Positions 10,201 to 25,200 of a stretch of DNA of 64,000 bases are shown here, one piece after another (positions within the stretch are counted from its first letter, which is position 1; each line of letters starts with the position of its first letter). The position numbers and the translations under genes were made by a program. Source of the stretch: JAUIET01 sp039111475 (GTDB lineage: Bacteria; Pseudomonadota; Gammaproteobacteria; Pseudomonadales; JAUIET01); contig JBCCIP010000020.1 in the NCBI GenBank assembly GCA_039111475.1, positions 33,168-97,167 on the forward strand, given 5' to 3'. The notes under the pieces are model-generated. The model made no database searches, was not told where the DNA came from, and worked only from the letters and a program-made list of their open reading frames with translations.

Positions 10201-13200
10201 CGTGTCACTGTCAGAGCCGCCTTCGATTGTATCGGTACCGGCACCGGCAATAAACAGATCATCATCGTCGCCACCGAACAGAATATCATCGCCAGCACCG
10301 CCATCAATAACGTCGTTACCACTGTGGCCATCCAAAATATTCGCCAACGAATCCCCGGTTAAGCTGTCGTCACTGCCGCTACCAGTAATGTTCTCAAAAT
10401 TGCGAATTGAGTCATTGTCCCCCCCACTGACGCTAACGATTATGGCGTTTGCGCCATTCAAGGTTGCGCTGATGCCTGTTATGCCTCCCAGATTAGAGTA
10501 GTCAATGGTGTCGCCGCCAAGACCAGCATCCAACACATCATTGCCAGCACTGGCTTCAAACACATCGTCGCCGTCCAAACTTTCAACAACGTCCGCGTCA
10601 CTGGAACCGCGCACAATGTCGTCAAAATCTGTCAGTAAATATTGTTCGAAATTACTAAAGAAATCGGTAAAGCCAAAAAATTGAGTGACGAACCCGGCAC
10701 CCAAATTTATATCGATACCATTGCCCGTAATATTCTGATAGTCGAGCACATCACCAGTTCCAGAACCACCATCCAGGGTATCATTGGACGTACTCCCAAG
10801 GATTAGATCATCGCCGGCGCCACCTTGCAGATTGTTGCTGGCCGTATCGCCGCCGATCGTATCGTTGCCCTGTGAACCAATAATATTCTCGAAACTGTTA
10901 GCAGTATGGTTATCCCCACCATTGACCGTAACGGTGACATTACTGCCACCATTAAGCGTGACATCGATAAAATTTCCTGCAGTAAATCCGGAGTAATCGA
11001 GAGTGTCAGTGCCGCTGCTGCCAATGTAGGTGTCCAGACCGGTGCCGGCAATGATGGTATCGTTTCCAGTGCCACCGTTGAGCACATTGGCTAGACTATT
11101 ACCTTCTATGCTGTCAGCGCCATCCGAGCCCTGGACGTTTTCTATATTGCGAATAGTGTCGTTGGTCTGGCCGTTCACAACAATCGTCGTGTCACCTGAC
11201 TCATTCAAGTTCACCGTGATCCCGGCGCCGGTATTGTTGTAGCGAATGGTATCGGTATCGGCTCCGCCATCAAATACGCTGCCACCGCCGCGTGATTCAA
11301 AGGTATCCGCGCCAGCATTGCCTTCAAAGGTGTTGTTGTACACGCCCCAGTTACCCAGGAAGTCGTTGCCGTCATCACCCGTACCGGTATTCCCGCTGGA
11401 GTAAGCCCACAATGTATCGTTTTCGGTACCGAGCGTAACATCAGCACCACCGCCATACGCACGAACAATATCGTTCCCGCTACCGGCGTCCACTATCGCG
11501 TCGGTACCAAACAAATCGACATCGTCAGCCCCGTCTCCAGCATTGACCGTCGCGTCGTTGGAATTCAGGTCCACAACGTCGTTACCGCCTAATGTTTCCA
11601 ACAGAATCACATTGGCATCAGTTTGAACCGTGTCAGCACCGGTAGTGGTACGCAGAATCTCTATACTGTCGGCTCGATCGCCTTCAGCGCCACCGCCAAT
11701 ATCCAACGTGAACAAGCCACCGGCAACAGCGGTCATGTCGACGCTCAAGCCGGAACTCAGGTCGCTGTAATCCAGCGTGTCGTTACCACCACCGCCGTAA
11801 ATCTCGTCATCACCACCGGCAGCGAAGAACGTATCATCACCACCTTGGCCATAGAAGAAATTTTGCTGGCTGTGGCCGCGAATAATATCGTTGCCTTCGG
11901 TAGCAAACACGCGTTCTATATTGACGATGGTGTCGTTGTCACCGCCATCAACCGCCACGGTCGAAACGCTGCCACCATTCAGATCAATATCGATAAAATT
12001 GATACCGGACTCGAAGCGATAATCGACCGCATCGCGCGTTCCGCTGCCGCCGTCCATGGTGTCAACACCGGCACCGCCGCGAAGCGTATCCCAGTTGCTG
12101 GAGCCGCCTTCCAGAGTATCATCCCCAGCGCCGCCTTCCAGTACGTCATTGCCTGATTCTCCCTGCAGTAGATCATTACCATCGCCGCCGCGCAGGGTAT
12201 CCGAACCAAGATCACCCCGCAGGGTGTTGTCCTGAGCGTCGCCGGTAATGTCGTCATTGCCCTGGCTGCCAATAATATCGCGAATGTTGGATGCGGTGTC
12301 GGTCTCGGAGCCACCAACATTCACGGTAAAAGCACCGCCGGTCAACGCGCTCATATCGGTTACTACGCGATCGACGCGGTCGTTGTATTCCAGGGTATTG
12401 ATGCCGGCACCACCGTCGAACACGTCATCGCCGCCTTCACCACGCAAGATATCGTCACCAGCACCCGCAGTGAAGCTATTGGCATTGCCGTCGCCACGAA
12501 TAACATCATTGCCTGCGGTACCGACAATGTTCTCAATATTACGGACCAGGTCATTGTCACTGCCGTTGACCGTGACCGTGGTTTGTATGCCGGAATTAAG
12601 ATTGACGGAAATCGAGGTCACACCGGCCTGCAGAGAATAATCCAATGTATCGGAGCCGTTATCGCCTTCGATAACATCTACGCCTGCACTGGAGAAGAAA
12701 TAATCGCTGCCATCTCCCCCATCAAGGTCGTTAGCTTCAACGCCACCGGTGATGATGTCGTCGAAATCCGAACCGATGATGTTCTCAATGCTGGTTAAAG
12801 TGTCACTCGCGCCGTCACCGTCGTCGGTTGCGGCGTCAGCTGACAAATCAACCACAATGCCGGCTGCTGCCTCTTCGTAATTGGCTGTATCCGTATCGTC
12901 GCCACCATCCAGAATATCAACACCCGCTCCACCAGACAGTTCATCATCGCCACCTAGAGTGGTAATAACGTTGGCGCTGTCGTCACCATGCACGGTGTCG
13001 TTGCCGGCGGTTGCGATAACATTCTCGATATTGAGGACAATGTCGTTGTTCGCACCATCAACGGTGACGCTGGCCGAGCCGGAGCCGTCCAGGGCGACAT
13101 TGATAAAGTTAATTCCTGCCTGCGCAGAATAATCGACGGTGTCGGTGTCCGCACCCCCGTCAAAGCGGTTGGTACCGGCGCTGCCTAGGAACAGGTCGTC

Positions 13201-16200
13201 GCCGGCCTCACCCCATAAACGGTTGTCGGCGTTGCTGCCACCGCTCATGGTGTCATCGCCGGCACCACCCCAAAAATAGTTGTTCGCGCCGTCACCGAAA
13301 ATAGTGTCATTCCCGGCAGTGCCACGAATGCGCTCCACATTGCGCACGGTATCATCCTGGTCACCGTCTACGGTTACCGTTGCATCAGTACCACCATTTA
13401 GCGTCACGTTGATGAAATTTGCGCTGCTTTGGCTGGAGTAATCCAGCGTATCCGTGGCGCTGCCGCCGTCAATTGTGTCGGCGCCGTCACTGGCTATCAG
13501 CTGGTCCCAGCCATCCCCACCAAGGTAGGTATCGTCTCCAATACCGCCATCCAAGGTGTCGCCGGTGTCACCGCCATCGAGTATGTCATTACCAGCACCG
13601 CCAATCAGAGTGTCTGCTTCGCTGCCACCGCGCAGCGTGTCGTTGCCAGCACCACCATCGAGTATGTCGGTTCCTACCCGGCCTTCTATGACGTTATCCT
13701 GCGTATCACCAGTGATATTGTCGGCTCCGGCGGAGCCGATTACATCGCGGAAATTAGCGGCCAAATCAGTGTCGCTGCCCACGGTTACTGAGAAAAACCC
13801 ACCGCTGAGCACATTCATGTCGGTGGTGATGCCCAAGCCGGAATCGGTGTAACTCAGGGTGTTGGTGCCTGTGCCGCCGTCTAAGGTGTCGTTACTGCCC
13901 CCACCGCGAATCACATCGTCTCCACCTTGGCCGTCGATGTTGTTTGCCTGGCTGTCACCGCTGATGGTGTCATTGCCGGCGGTACCGATCACGTTTTCAA
14001 TCGCTCGTATGGTGTCGTTGTCGGCGCCGTCAATGATGACCGTGGCATCGCTACCACCATTTAGCTGCACATCAATAAAGTTAATGCCTACTTCCTGCGA
14101 GTAGTCAACGGTATCGATGTCGTCACCACCGTCGAGCACATCAGCGCCGGCACCACCCACCAAGGTGTCGTTACCGTCGTCGCCTTCCAGAACGTTCACC
14201 AGACTGTCGCCGCGAATGATATCGGCACCTGCGGTTCCAATTACGTTTTCAATTTCGCGTATGGTGTCGTTGGCACCACCGTCGACTGTCACGGTGACAT
14301 CACTGCCGCCATTCAAAGTAAGGTCTATGAAGTTGATGCCTACTTCACCGGAGTAGTCTACAGTGTCGTTGTCGGCACCACCAATCAGTAAATCGGCGCC
14401 GGATCGACCGGACAGGAGATCATCGCCCGCTCCACCCTGGAACTCGTTATCTGACCCGTCACCAATCAGAGTATCGTCACCATCGGTGCCGATCACGTTT
14501 TCAATATTCAGTGCCAGGTCATTATCGCCACCGGCTACGATGACTGCCGAGCTGCCAGATCCGTTCAGCTGAACTGCGACAGATGCAATGCCTGCCTGCA
14601 AGGAGTAGTCAATAGTATCGGTGTCATTACCACCGTCAAAGGTGTTCTGCCCGGCGCTACCGAAAAAGAGATCGTTGCCCGCATTACCTTCCAGAAAATC
14701 GTTTCCGGCGCCACCACTAATGATGTCATCGCCACCCTGACCCTGGATGGTATTGCTCTCGCCATCGCCGGTAATCGTGTCTACACCAGAGGTGCCGATC
14801 ACGTTTTCGATGTTGCGGATTGTATCGTCATCGCCGCCATTGACAGTCACAGTGGCTGCGTTCGCTCCGTCCAATGTCACATTGATAAAGTTCACACCAC
14901 CCAACGTGGAGTAGTCGATGGTGTCAGAATCTGTGCCGCCGTCGAAGTCGTCGCTGCCAGCGCTGGCCTGGAAGCTATCGTCACCGCCCAGGCTAAATAC
15001 TACGTCTATCCCTGTTGAACCAATAATCGTATCACCCTGATTGGTCAGATAAAACTCTTCAAAATTGATGAAATTATCGGTGCTGCTGTCTGCACTGTAG
15101 AAGGCCGTGTTGTTGGTTAGATTCAGGTCTATGCCGACCCCGGTCAGATCATCAAAACGCAACTGATCTCCGGTGTTATGGCCGCCACCATCCAGCGTAT
15201 CGCTGCCGCCACCGCCCCAGATAACATCATCACCATCACCGCCGCTAAGGGTATTATCATTACCGTCACCGCGTAAAGTATCGTCACCCGCGGTTGCGAT
15301 AATGTTTTCCACGCTACGCAGCGTATCCGTGCCATTGCCGCCTGAAACAACGACAGTAGCGTCAACGCCGCCGCGTAAAGTGACATCAATACTTGGCGAG
15401 CCAGCCATGCCTGAGTAATCGGCGGTGTCGGAACCAAAGCCGCCTTCTATAATGTCATCATTGGTGCTGCCGCGGAAAAAATCGTCATCGTCACCGCCTT
15501 GCAGCAAGTTAACATTGCCGTCGCCGCTAATGTCATCGGAAAAATCGGAACCAATGATATTTTCAATACTGGTCAGAGTGTCGACGCTACCATCACCGTC
15601 ATTGCTTGCTTGATTGGCAGCCAGATCAACCGTAATACCCGCTGCAGCCTGGCTGTAATCAGCGGTGTCAATACCGCCGCCGCCATCCAGGGTATCCGCA
15701 CCGGCCAAACCGGACAGCGTGTCATTCAGTAAACCGCCACTCAGTACGTTGGCCGCGGTACTGCCGACAATAATGTCGCTCTGAACACTGCCTATAACGT
15801 TTTCAATATTGTTCAGAGTGTCAGATGCGCCGTCACCATCGTTGGCCGCAACATTGTTCTGCAAATCGACATTAATGCCACTCGCCGCTCCGGAGTAATC
15901 GACCGTATCGACATTATTGCCGCCATCAATCGTATCAGCGCCACCACGGCCGCGAAGGATGTCATTGCCATCGTCACCAAACAGCGTATTCGCTGCACCA
16001 TCGCCAGAAAGATCATCCACTCCACTGGAGCCACTGATGTTTTCAATGCTGACAAAAGTGTCGCTGCCGCCATCACCGTCATCGCTTGCGCTGTTGGCCC
16101 CTATGTCGGCGGTAACACCTGCAGCAGCCAGTGAGTAATCAGCGGTATCGGTTCCGGTACCACCGTCCAGCGTATCGTCTCCGCCGCGACCGCGCAGCAC

Positions 16201-19200
16201 GTCGTCGCGATTACGACCCTCCAGCACATTATCATCACCATCGCCAGTCAAAGTATCGTCAAAGATAGACCCGATTACATTTTGAATCTGGCTTAGCGTA
16301 TCCGTACCACCATCACCGTCATTGCTGGTGAGGTTATTGGTCAGGTCAACCGTTACACCCGAGCCCGCGGTAATGTAATCGGCGGTGTTGTTACCTGCAC
16401 CACCGATAATCGTGTCATCACCAGCGCCGCCGCGCAACACATCGTCACCTGCGGCCCCGTCCAGCTGGTTGTCCCCAACACTGCCAACAATAAAATCGTC
16501 ATTGTCCGAACCGATCACATTTTCTATGGAGCTCAGAGTATCGGTATCACCAAAGCCGTCGTCATTGGCAATATTGTTTTGCAGGTCAACATCGACCGCA
16601 TTGTCGGAATTGGCATAACTGACGGTATCGTTACCGATACCCCCGATGATCTCGTCATCGCCTTCCATGCCACGAATCGTGTCATTACCGCCACCACCAT
16701 CAAGCCGATTGTCAAATTCGTCGCCGATCAGAGTATCGTCACTGCCAGACCCTATGAGGCCTTCGATACTGATTAGCGTATCCACGCCGCCTGAGCCGTC
16801 ATCACCAACAACGCCGCTTGAAAGATCAATGGTGACCGCGCTGCCAGCCGCCGAATAATCGGCAGTGTCAAAATCAGCGCCACCGTCCAGTGTGTCCGAG
16901 CCACCATTACCGATCAATATGTCGTCGCCAGCGCGGCCTTCCAACACGTTGCCGTTGTTGTCTCCTTCGATACGGTCATTATTTGCAGAACCCCAAATGT
17001 TCTCTATGTTCTGCAAAACATCGGAGTCGCCGTCGCCATCATTGGCTGCGGCATTCAGACTCAGATTGACCACAATAGCATTCGCCGCACCCGTGTAATC
17101 AGCAACGTCTCCAGTACCGGTACCGCCGTCCAGGGTGTCGCTGCCACCTCTGCCGCGAAGTACGTCATTCGAATCACCACCAAGCAGGGTATTGGCGTTA
17201 GCATCCCCGCCCAGATCATCCGCAAACGCCGAGCCCGTCAGGTGTTCTATGCTGACAAGAGTATCAACGCCACCGTCGCCGTCATCACTGGCACTGTTGC
17301 TGTTCAAGTCGGCAGTGACCCCTGCGCCTGCCTGCGAGTAGTCTGCGATGTCCTGGCCGATCCCACCATCCAGGGTGTCATTGCCACCGCGGCCACGCAG
17401 CGTGTCCGCCGCATTGCCACCTTCAATGATATTGTCGTTGCCGTCGCCGGTTAAAGTGTCCGCAAAATCCGAACCGGTAAGGTTTTCAATTTCAAATAAC
17501 TGATCCGAGCCGCCATCACCATCTACGGAAGCTTGGTTGGAGGAAAGATCGACCACCACGGTGCTGGATGCGTTTGAGTAGTCCGCTGTGTCTATGCCGT
17601 TCCCACCGGTTAAAATATCGTTGCCCGCGCGGCCACTCAGTACATCAACGCCATCATCGCCACTAATGGCATTATCATTTCCATCGCCTTCGATCCGATC
17701 ATCACCCTGCGACCCTGTGATATTTTCTACGCCGCTAATTGTTTGATTGTCAGTACCGTTAATACTAACTGTTGTGCTGGTCGAGCCGTTCAGAGTGACG
17801 TTAATGAAATTGCCCGCAGCAAACCCACTGTAGTCAATGCTGTCATCAGTACCCAGGCCACCTTGCACATCATCAGCGCCTAACGTAGCGATAAAAGAGT
17901 CATCGCCTTGGCCGCCCTGTAAAACGTTCACTGCACCATCACCCTGGATGGTGTCATCATTGGCTGAGCCCAGAACGTTCTCGAACCCCAATAAAGTGTC
18001 AACACCGCCGTCACCGTCGTTGCTGGCAGTGTTTCCCGCCAGGTTGACATTGACTCCGGATACCGCGCCACTGTAATCAACGGTGTCAATGTCGGTTCCA
18101 CCGTCCAAGGTGTCATTGCCTCCGCGACCCGCCAACAGATCATCGCCTGCCAGACCACGCAGCACGTTATCCAGTGCGTCACCTGTTAAGGTGTCGTTTC
18201 CAGACGTACCGGTTACATTCTCTATGTTGCGCAAGGTGTCATTGCCATCACCATTGACGACAGCTGTTGAATTGGCCGCCCCGGCCAAGGTCACATTCAC
18301 AAAATTCGCCGTCGTCAGGCTTGAGTAATCGATACTATCAGTACCTACTCCACCATCGATTGTGTCGGTATTGGAACTTGCAATAAACTGATCATCGCCG
18401 TCCTGACCCTGTAGAATATTGACGGCGTTGTCGCCACCGATGACATCGTTGCCATCCGTGCCAATAACGTTTTCGATATTGCGCGCAATGTCATCGTCAC
18501 CGCCAGTCACCGTAACTGTTACGTCGTTACCGTCATCGAGATCAACGCTGATGCCGGTCACACCACTAAGCGATGAATAATCCAGCGTGTCGGTGTTGGT
18601 GCCACCATCCAGAACATCGGAGCCCGCACTAGCGGTCAATATGTCATTGCCTGCATTGCCCAACAGCTCATTGTCACTGCCGTCGCCGGCCAAAGTATCG
18701 TTAAACGCCGAGCCATGAACATTTTCAACGCCAAACAGCTGATCCGATGAGCCATCACCATCGCTGGTAGCCTGGTTACTGGCCAAGCTGACATTTACGT
18801 TGCTTGCCGCCGCTGAGTAATCAGCAGTGTCAACGCCGGCACCCCCGGTCAGGATATCGGCGCCTGCGCGACCACTGAGTACGTCATCGCCCGCGTCACC
18901 GCTCAGTTCATTGTCATTGCCGTCACCTACAATGCGATCATCACCTTGCGAGCCCGTAACGTCTTCGATACCTCGAATAGTCTGGTTATCGGCATTGTTA
19001 ACGTTAACCGTTGCATCGAGGTTGCCAGCCAGCGTTACATCAATGGCATTGCCAGCGGCAAACGCCGAGAAGTTAACTTCATCACTGGTCCCTAAACCGC
19101 CATCAACAATATCCGCTCCTAACGTCGCAATAAATTGGTCATCACCTTCTTGCCCGCGCAGAACATTGGTGTTGGCATCCCCTTCTATGACATCGTCATT

Positions 19201-22200
19201 GCTGGAACCGATGACGTTTTCAATTTCCTGGAGGGTATCGACGCCACCGTCACCATCATTCGCCGCCGCATTCGCAGCAAGGCTGACGTCCACGCCGGTG
19301 GTTGCTGCGCTGTAGTTTACGGAGTCAATTCCAACACCGCCGTCCAGCAAATCATTGCCACCGCGGCCGGATAACTCATCGTTACCTGCTGCTCCGCGCA
19401 GCTCATTGTCCAGACCGTCACCGACCAGCGTGTCATCTCCGCTGGTGCCGGTCACATTTTCAATGTTGCGAATCGTGTCGTTGTCACCACCGTTGACGAC
19501 AACGATGGCATCGGACGTTGTATCCAGTGTGACGCTGATGAAGTTAGCACTAAGCAAGCCAGAGTAATCCGCCGTGTCTGAGCCCAGACCACCGTCCAGT
19601 GTGTCAGTACCGGCACTGGCCAGGAACGTGTCGTCTCCAGAACGGCCTTCCAGCAAGTTTATTGAGGCGTCGCCTCCGATGGTATCGTCACCGTCAGTAC
19701 CTATTACATTTTCAATATTGCGTACCTGGTCGTTGTCACCACCTGTCACTGTGACAGTAACTGTGTTGGTGCCGTCCAGATCGACATTGATAGAGGTTGC
19801 GCCTGCCAGGCTGGAGTAGTCCAGAGTATCGTTGTTGGCGCCACCATCCATGATGTCGGTGCCGGCACTGGCGCTGATCAGATCGTCGCCTGCGTTTCCT
19901 TCTAGCAGGTTGGCGCTGCTGTTACCGCTGATGGTGTCATCAAAGTTGGAGCCGCGAATATTCTCGATATCGAACAACTGGTCCGAAGCACCATCGCCGT
20001 CGGCGCTGGCCTGGTTGCTGGCCAGGCTGACGGTGACGTTACCTGCCGCGCCGCTGTAGTCGGCCGTATCGGAACCCGACCCACCTCTCAGTATATCGTT
20101 GCCAGCGCGCCCAGCCAGGGTATCATCGCCGGCAGAGCCGCCAAGCTCATTATCGTTACCGTCACCAAAGATGACATCATCGCCTTGCGACCCGGTCACA
20201 TTTTCGATGCCGCGCAGCGTCTGGTTGTCGGCATTGTTGACGCTCACGGTCGCGTCGCTGCTGCCAGCCAGCGTGACATTGATCGCATTGGTCGCGGCGA
20301 GTGCCGAATAGTCTACGCCGTCGCCGTTGCCCACACCACCATCAATCAAATCCGCACCCAGAGTGCCGCCAAAGTTGTCGTCGCCATCGCGGCCTTCCAG
20401 TACGTTGGCACCTATATCGCCTTCAATGGCATCGTCATTTGCCGAGCCAATAACGTTCTCAATATCTTGCAGGGTGTCAACGCCGCCGTCACCATCATCG
20501 CTCGCGATGTTGGATGCCAGGCTGACATCAACCGCTGTGGTCGCCGCGGAGTAATCCACGGTGTCGTTGTCCGCACCACCGTCCAGCAAATCGTTGCCGC
20601 CGCGTCCAGACAATACATCGTCTCCGGCCGCGCCGCGCAGCTCATTGTCCAGGCCGTCGCCGACCAAGGTGTCATTACCGGTGGTGCCAGTGATGTTCTC
20701 TATGTTGCGAATGGTATCGTTACCACCACCATTGACGACGACAATGGCGTCTGATGTGCTGTTCAGCGTCACATTGATGAAATTGGCGCTCACCAGTCCA
20801 GAATAATCAGCCGTATCCTCACCTAAACCGCCATCCAGCGTATCGGTGTTGTCACTGGCCAGGAAAGTATCATCCCCGGCACGGCCTTCTAACAGGTTGA
20901 TCGATGAGTCACCGCCAATGGTATCGTCACCGGTGGTGCCGATAATATTCTCTATGTTCCGTACGCTGTCATCGTCATCACCAGTAATGCTGACAGTAAC
21001 GGTATTTGCGCCATCCAGATCAATGTTGATCGCGGTTGCACCAACCAGACTGGAATAGTCCAACGTATCGGCGTTGCCGCCACCATCAATAACATCCGCA
21101 CCACTGCTCGCAGTAAATGCGTCTTCGCCGCCGCGGCCTTCCAACAGGTTATCACTGCCATCGCCAGTGATGATGTCATCAAAGTTGGAGCCGCGAATAT
21201 TCTCAATTTCAAACAGCTGATCAGACGAACCGTCGCCGTCGGCACTGGCTTGATTGCTGGCCAGGTTGACTGTAATGGCACCCGCCGACAGCGAGTAGTC
21301 CGCGGTGTCGGTACCCGCACCACCCGTGATAATATCGTTTCCGGCGCGACCACTTAGGGTGTCGTCGCCCGCGTCACCGCTGATTTGGTTGTTGTTGCTG
21401 TCGCCGACAATCGTGTCGTCGCCTTGCGAACCGGTTACGTGTTCGATACCGCGCAGCGTCTGGTTGTCGGCATTGGCGACGTTGGCGATCGCATCAATGC
21501 CGCCGTTCAAGGTGACGTCTACAGAATTGCTGGCTGCGAAGCCCGAGAAGTCCACCCTATCGCCTGACCCCGTGCCACCATCAACAATGTCTGCACCTAA
21601 CGAGGCGTTAAACACATCATCGCCATCGCGCCCTTCCAGCACGTTAGCATTGACATCACCTTGAATGATGTCGTCGTTAGCGGAGCCAACCACATTCTCT
21701 ATTTCCTGCAGCGTGTCAGCACCACCTTCACCGTCGTCGGTCGCAATGTTGCCCTGCAGATTGACATCAACGCCCGTCGCGGCGCTGCTGTAGTCGACCG
21801 TGTCAGTGTCCGTGCCACCAATCAAAGTGTCGTTGCCGCCGCGCCCGGACAGCACGTCATCCCCGGCGCCACCGCTTAAGGTATTGTCCAGTGCGTCTCC
21901 GATCAGGGTGTCATCCCCATCGGTACCGATGACATTCTCAATACTGCGAATCGTATCGTTTCCATCGCCATTCACAACAACTACAGCGTCGGTCGTGCCA
22001 TTCAGGGTGACATCAATAAAGTTGGCCGTGACCAGTCCGGAGTAGTCAACCGTATCATCACCCAGGCCGCCGTCCAATACATCGGTGTTAGAGCTGGCGA
22101 GAAAGGTATCGTTGCCCGCATTACCTTCCAGTACATTCAGTGATCCATCGCCACCAATAGTGTCATCACCAATGGTGCCTATAATATTTTCAATATTTCG

Positions 22201-25200
22201 GACCTGATTATTTGACCCGCCAGTAATCTGCACTAGCACGGTATTAGCACCGTCCAAGTCCACATTAATTGCCGTTGCCGAGGCCAGCCCCGAATAGTCC
22301 AGCGTATCGGTGTTGGCGCCGCCGTCCACTATATCGGCTCCGCCGCTGGCGTTGAACAGATCGTTACCAATCCCGCCTTCCAGGAGGTTGTCGCTGGTGT
22401 TGCCGGTGATGGTGTCACTGAAGTTGGAGCCACGAATGTTCTCTATCTCGAACAACTGGTCTTGACCGCCATCGCCATCGACAGCAGCCTGACTGGCGCC
22501 CAGGTTTACAGTGACACTACTGGCAGCAGTGGAATAATCCGCAGTGTCTATGCCAGCTCCGCCGGTCAGAATGTCGTTGCCTGAACGCCCACTCAGGAAG
22601 TCATCACCCGCATCACCGCTGAGATTATTGTTGCGGTTATCACCTTCAATACGATCATTGCCCTGCGAGCCAGTCACGTGTTCAACATTGCGGACTGTTT
22701 GATCATCCGCGCCGGTGATAAACACTGTTGCATCACTGCTACTGTTCAGCGTGACATCAATCGAGTTGGCCGCTCCATTATTGCTGTAATCAATCGCATC
22801 GTTATCGCCCAGGCCGCCATCAACCGTATCGGCGCCCAGGCTACCCAGAAAGAGGTCTTCGCCCAGCCCACCTTCCAGCAGGTTAGCATTGCCATCGCCT
22901 TCGATAACGTCGTCGTTATCCGAACCGATTACGTTCTCAATGGTTTGCAGTGTGTCCACACCGCCGTCACCATCATCGACCGCGGTATTATTCAGCAGGC
23001 TAACATTTACGTTGCCACTGGCCGCACTGTAATCCACTGTATCGGTATCGGCACCGCCGATCAGGGTATCGTTGCCACCCCGACCGGCCAGCACATCATC
23101 GCCCGCCAAACCACTGAGACGATTATCCTGGCTGTCGCCAATCAAAGTATCGTCACCCGTGGTGCCCGTGACATTTTCAATGCTGCGTAAGGTGTCGTTA
23201 CCGTCGCCGTTAATCACAACAATGGCATCAGCGGCGTCATTCAGCGTTACGTTGACAAAGTTCGCTGTCGCCAGTGTGGAATAGTCAATTTCATCAACCC
23301 CAAGTCCACCGTCAATAGTATCAGTTCCGGAGCTAGCTCCAAATACGTCGTTGCCGCCTAAGCCAAGCAATACGTTAATTGCGCCATCACCACCGATGAA
23401 ATCATTACCTGAGGTGCCAGTAACGTTTTCGATATTGCGCGCTGTATCGTTGTCACTGCCGGCAACTGTGACTGTGGCATCATTTCCCCCATCCAATGTC
23501 ACATCGATGGCCGTCGCAGAGACTAATCCTGAGTAATCGAGGGTGTCATTGCCGGCACCACCATCCATCACATCGGCGCCTTCGCTGCCAAGTAAGGTGT
23601 CTGCACCACCTTCGCCCAAAAGCGTATCGTTGCCGCCGGCACCATTTAGGATGTCATCTCCGCCGCGGCCACTGAGCTGGTTGGCCTGCGCATCACCCGT
23701 CAGAGTGTCATTACCTGCGGTACCAACGACATTCTCGATATTAATCAGAACGTCGTTATCGCCGCCGTTTACCACGGCCACGGCACCGCTAGCGCCATTC
23801 AAAGCGACGTTAATAAAATTAACCCCGATCAAACCGCTATAATCAGCCGTATCAATATCGGCACCACCATCCAATGTGTCGTTACCGGAGCTGGCAAAAA
23901 AAGTATCATCGCCGGCCGATCCGGTCAGCGCGTTATCGCCGCCGTCGCCGGTCATGCGATCGTCTCCCACCGTTCCGATCACGTTCTCAAAATTACGTAT
24001 GGTGTCGTTGTCGCCTCCGTCGACCACCACGGTTGCGTCACTGCTACCGTTTAGAACAACGTCTATGAAGTTCACACCACCCAGACCGGAGTAGTCGATG
24101 GTATCGCTGTCTGCACCTCCGTCCAAATTATCGGCGCCAAGCGAAGCATTGACGATGTCGTTGCCCCCCAAAGTGGATACTACATCCGCACCGGTCGAAC
24201 CGCTGACTGCATCGGCCTGTTCAGTCGTAAAAAACTCCTCGAACTCGGAAAAGGTATCTACCGAGCCGTCGAATCCGTACGTGGCCTGGCTGTTTTGCAG
24301 ATCTAAAGTAACACCCGCATCAGTCAGGTCGTCAAATCGTAACTGGTCAGCACCTGTCTCATTGCCGCCAAACAGTTGGTCTGAGCCTGCGCCACCGTAA
24401 ATGACGTCGTCGCCATCTTCACCACGAATCACGTTGGCACCCGTGTCACCACGAATATTGTCAGACTGGGAAGAGCCGGTGATATTCTCTATCCCGCGCA
24501 GTGTATCGGTTCCGCCGTCACCGTCATTGCTGGCCTGTTCACTGGACAGATCCAGGGAGATGCCAGAAGAAGCCGATGAGTAGTCAGCGGTATCCAAACC
24601 AGTGCCACCGTCCAGCAAATCGTTGCCGATGTTGCCGCGCAGGGTGTCGTCACCCAAGCCGCCTAACAGATCGTCGCTCCCGTCGCCGCCTTCCAATACA
24701 TCATTGCCGCTGAGGCCGCGCAGCTCATTATCCGCGTCGTCGCCGACCAAGGTGTCGTTACCACTGGTGCCAACCACATTTTCTATGTTGCGCAGAGTGT
24801 CGTCGTCTCCGCCAGTCACCGTCACGACGGCCGCATTACCCAGGTCCAGGGTTACGGAAATAGACGTTACGCCTGTCAGGGTCGAGTAGTCAGCTGTATC
24901 CAGACCGACGCCACCATCAAATTCGTCATTGCCAGCGCTGGTATTGAACACATCGTCACCGCTCAGCGCAAACACCAGGTCATTGGCTGACGATGAGTTA
25001 ATCAGGTCGTCTTGATTCGTCGTGAAGTAGCGCTCAAACTCGGAGAATGCGTCTGTGCTGTTGTCACCGGTATAACTTGCCGTGCCGCTTGTACCATTCA
25101 GATTCAGGGTGATGCCAACGCCACTCAGGTTGTCAAAACGCAAGTCATCGGTACCACCACCGCCAATTAGAGTGTCGCTGCCACCCCCACCGCTGATAAC

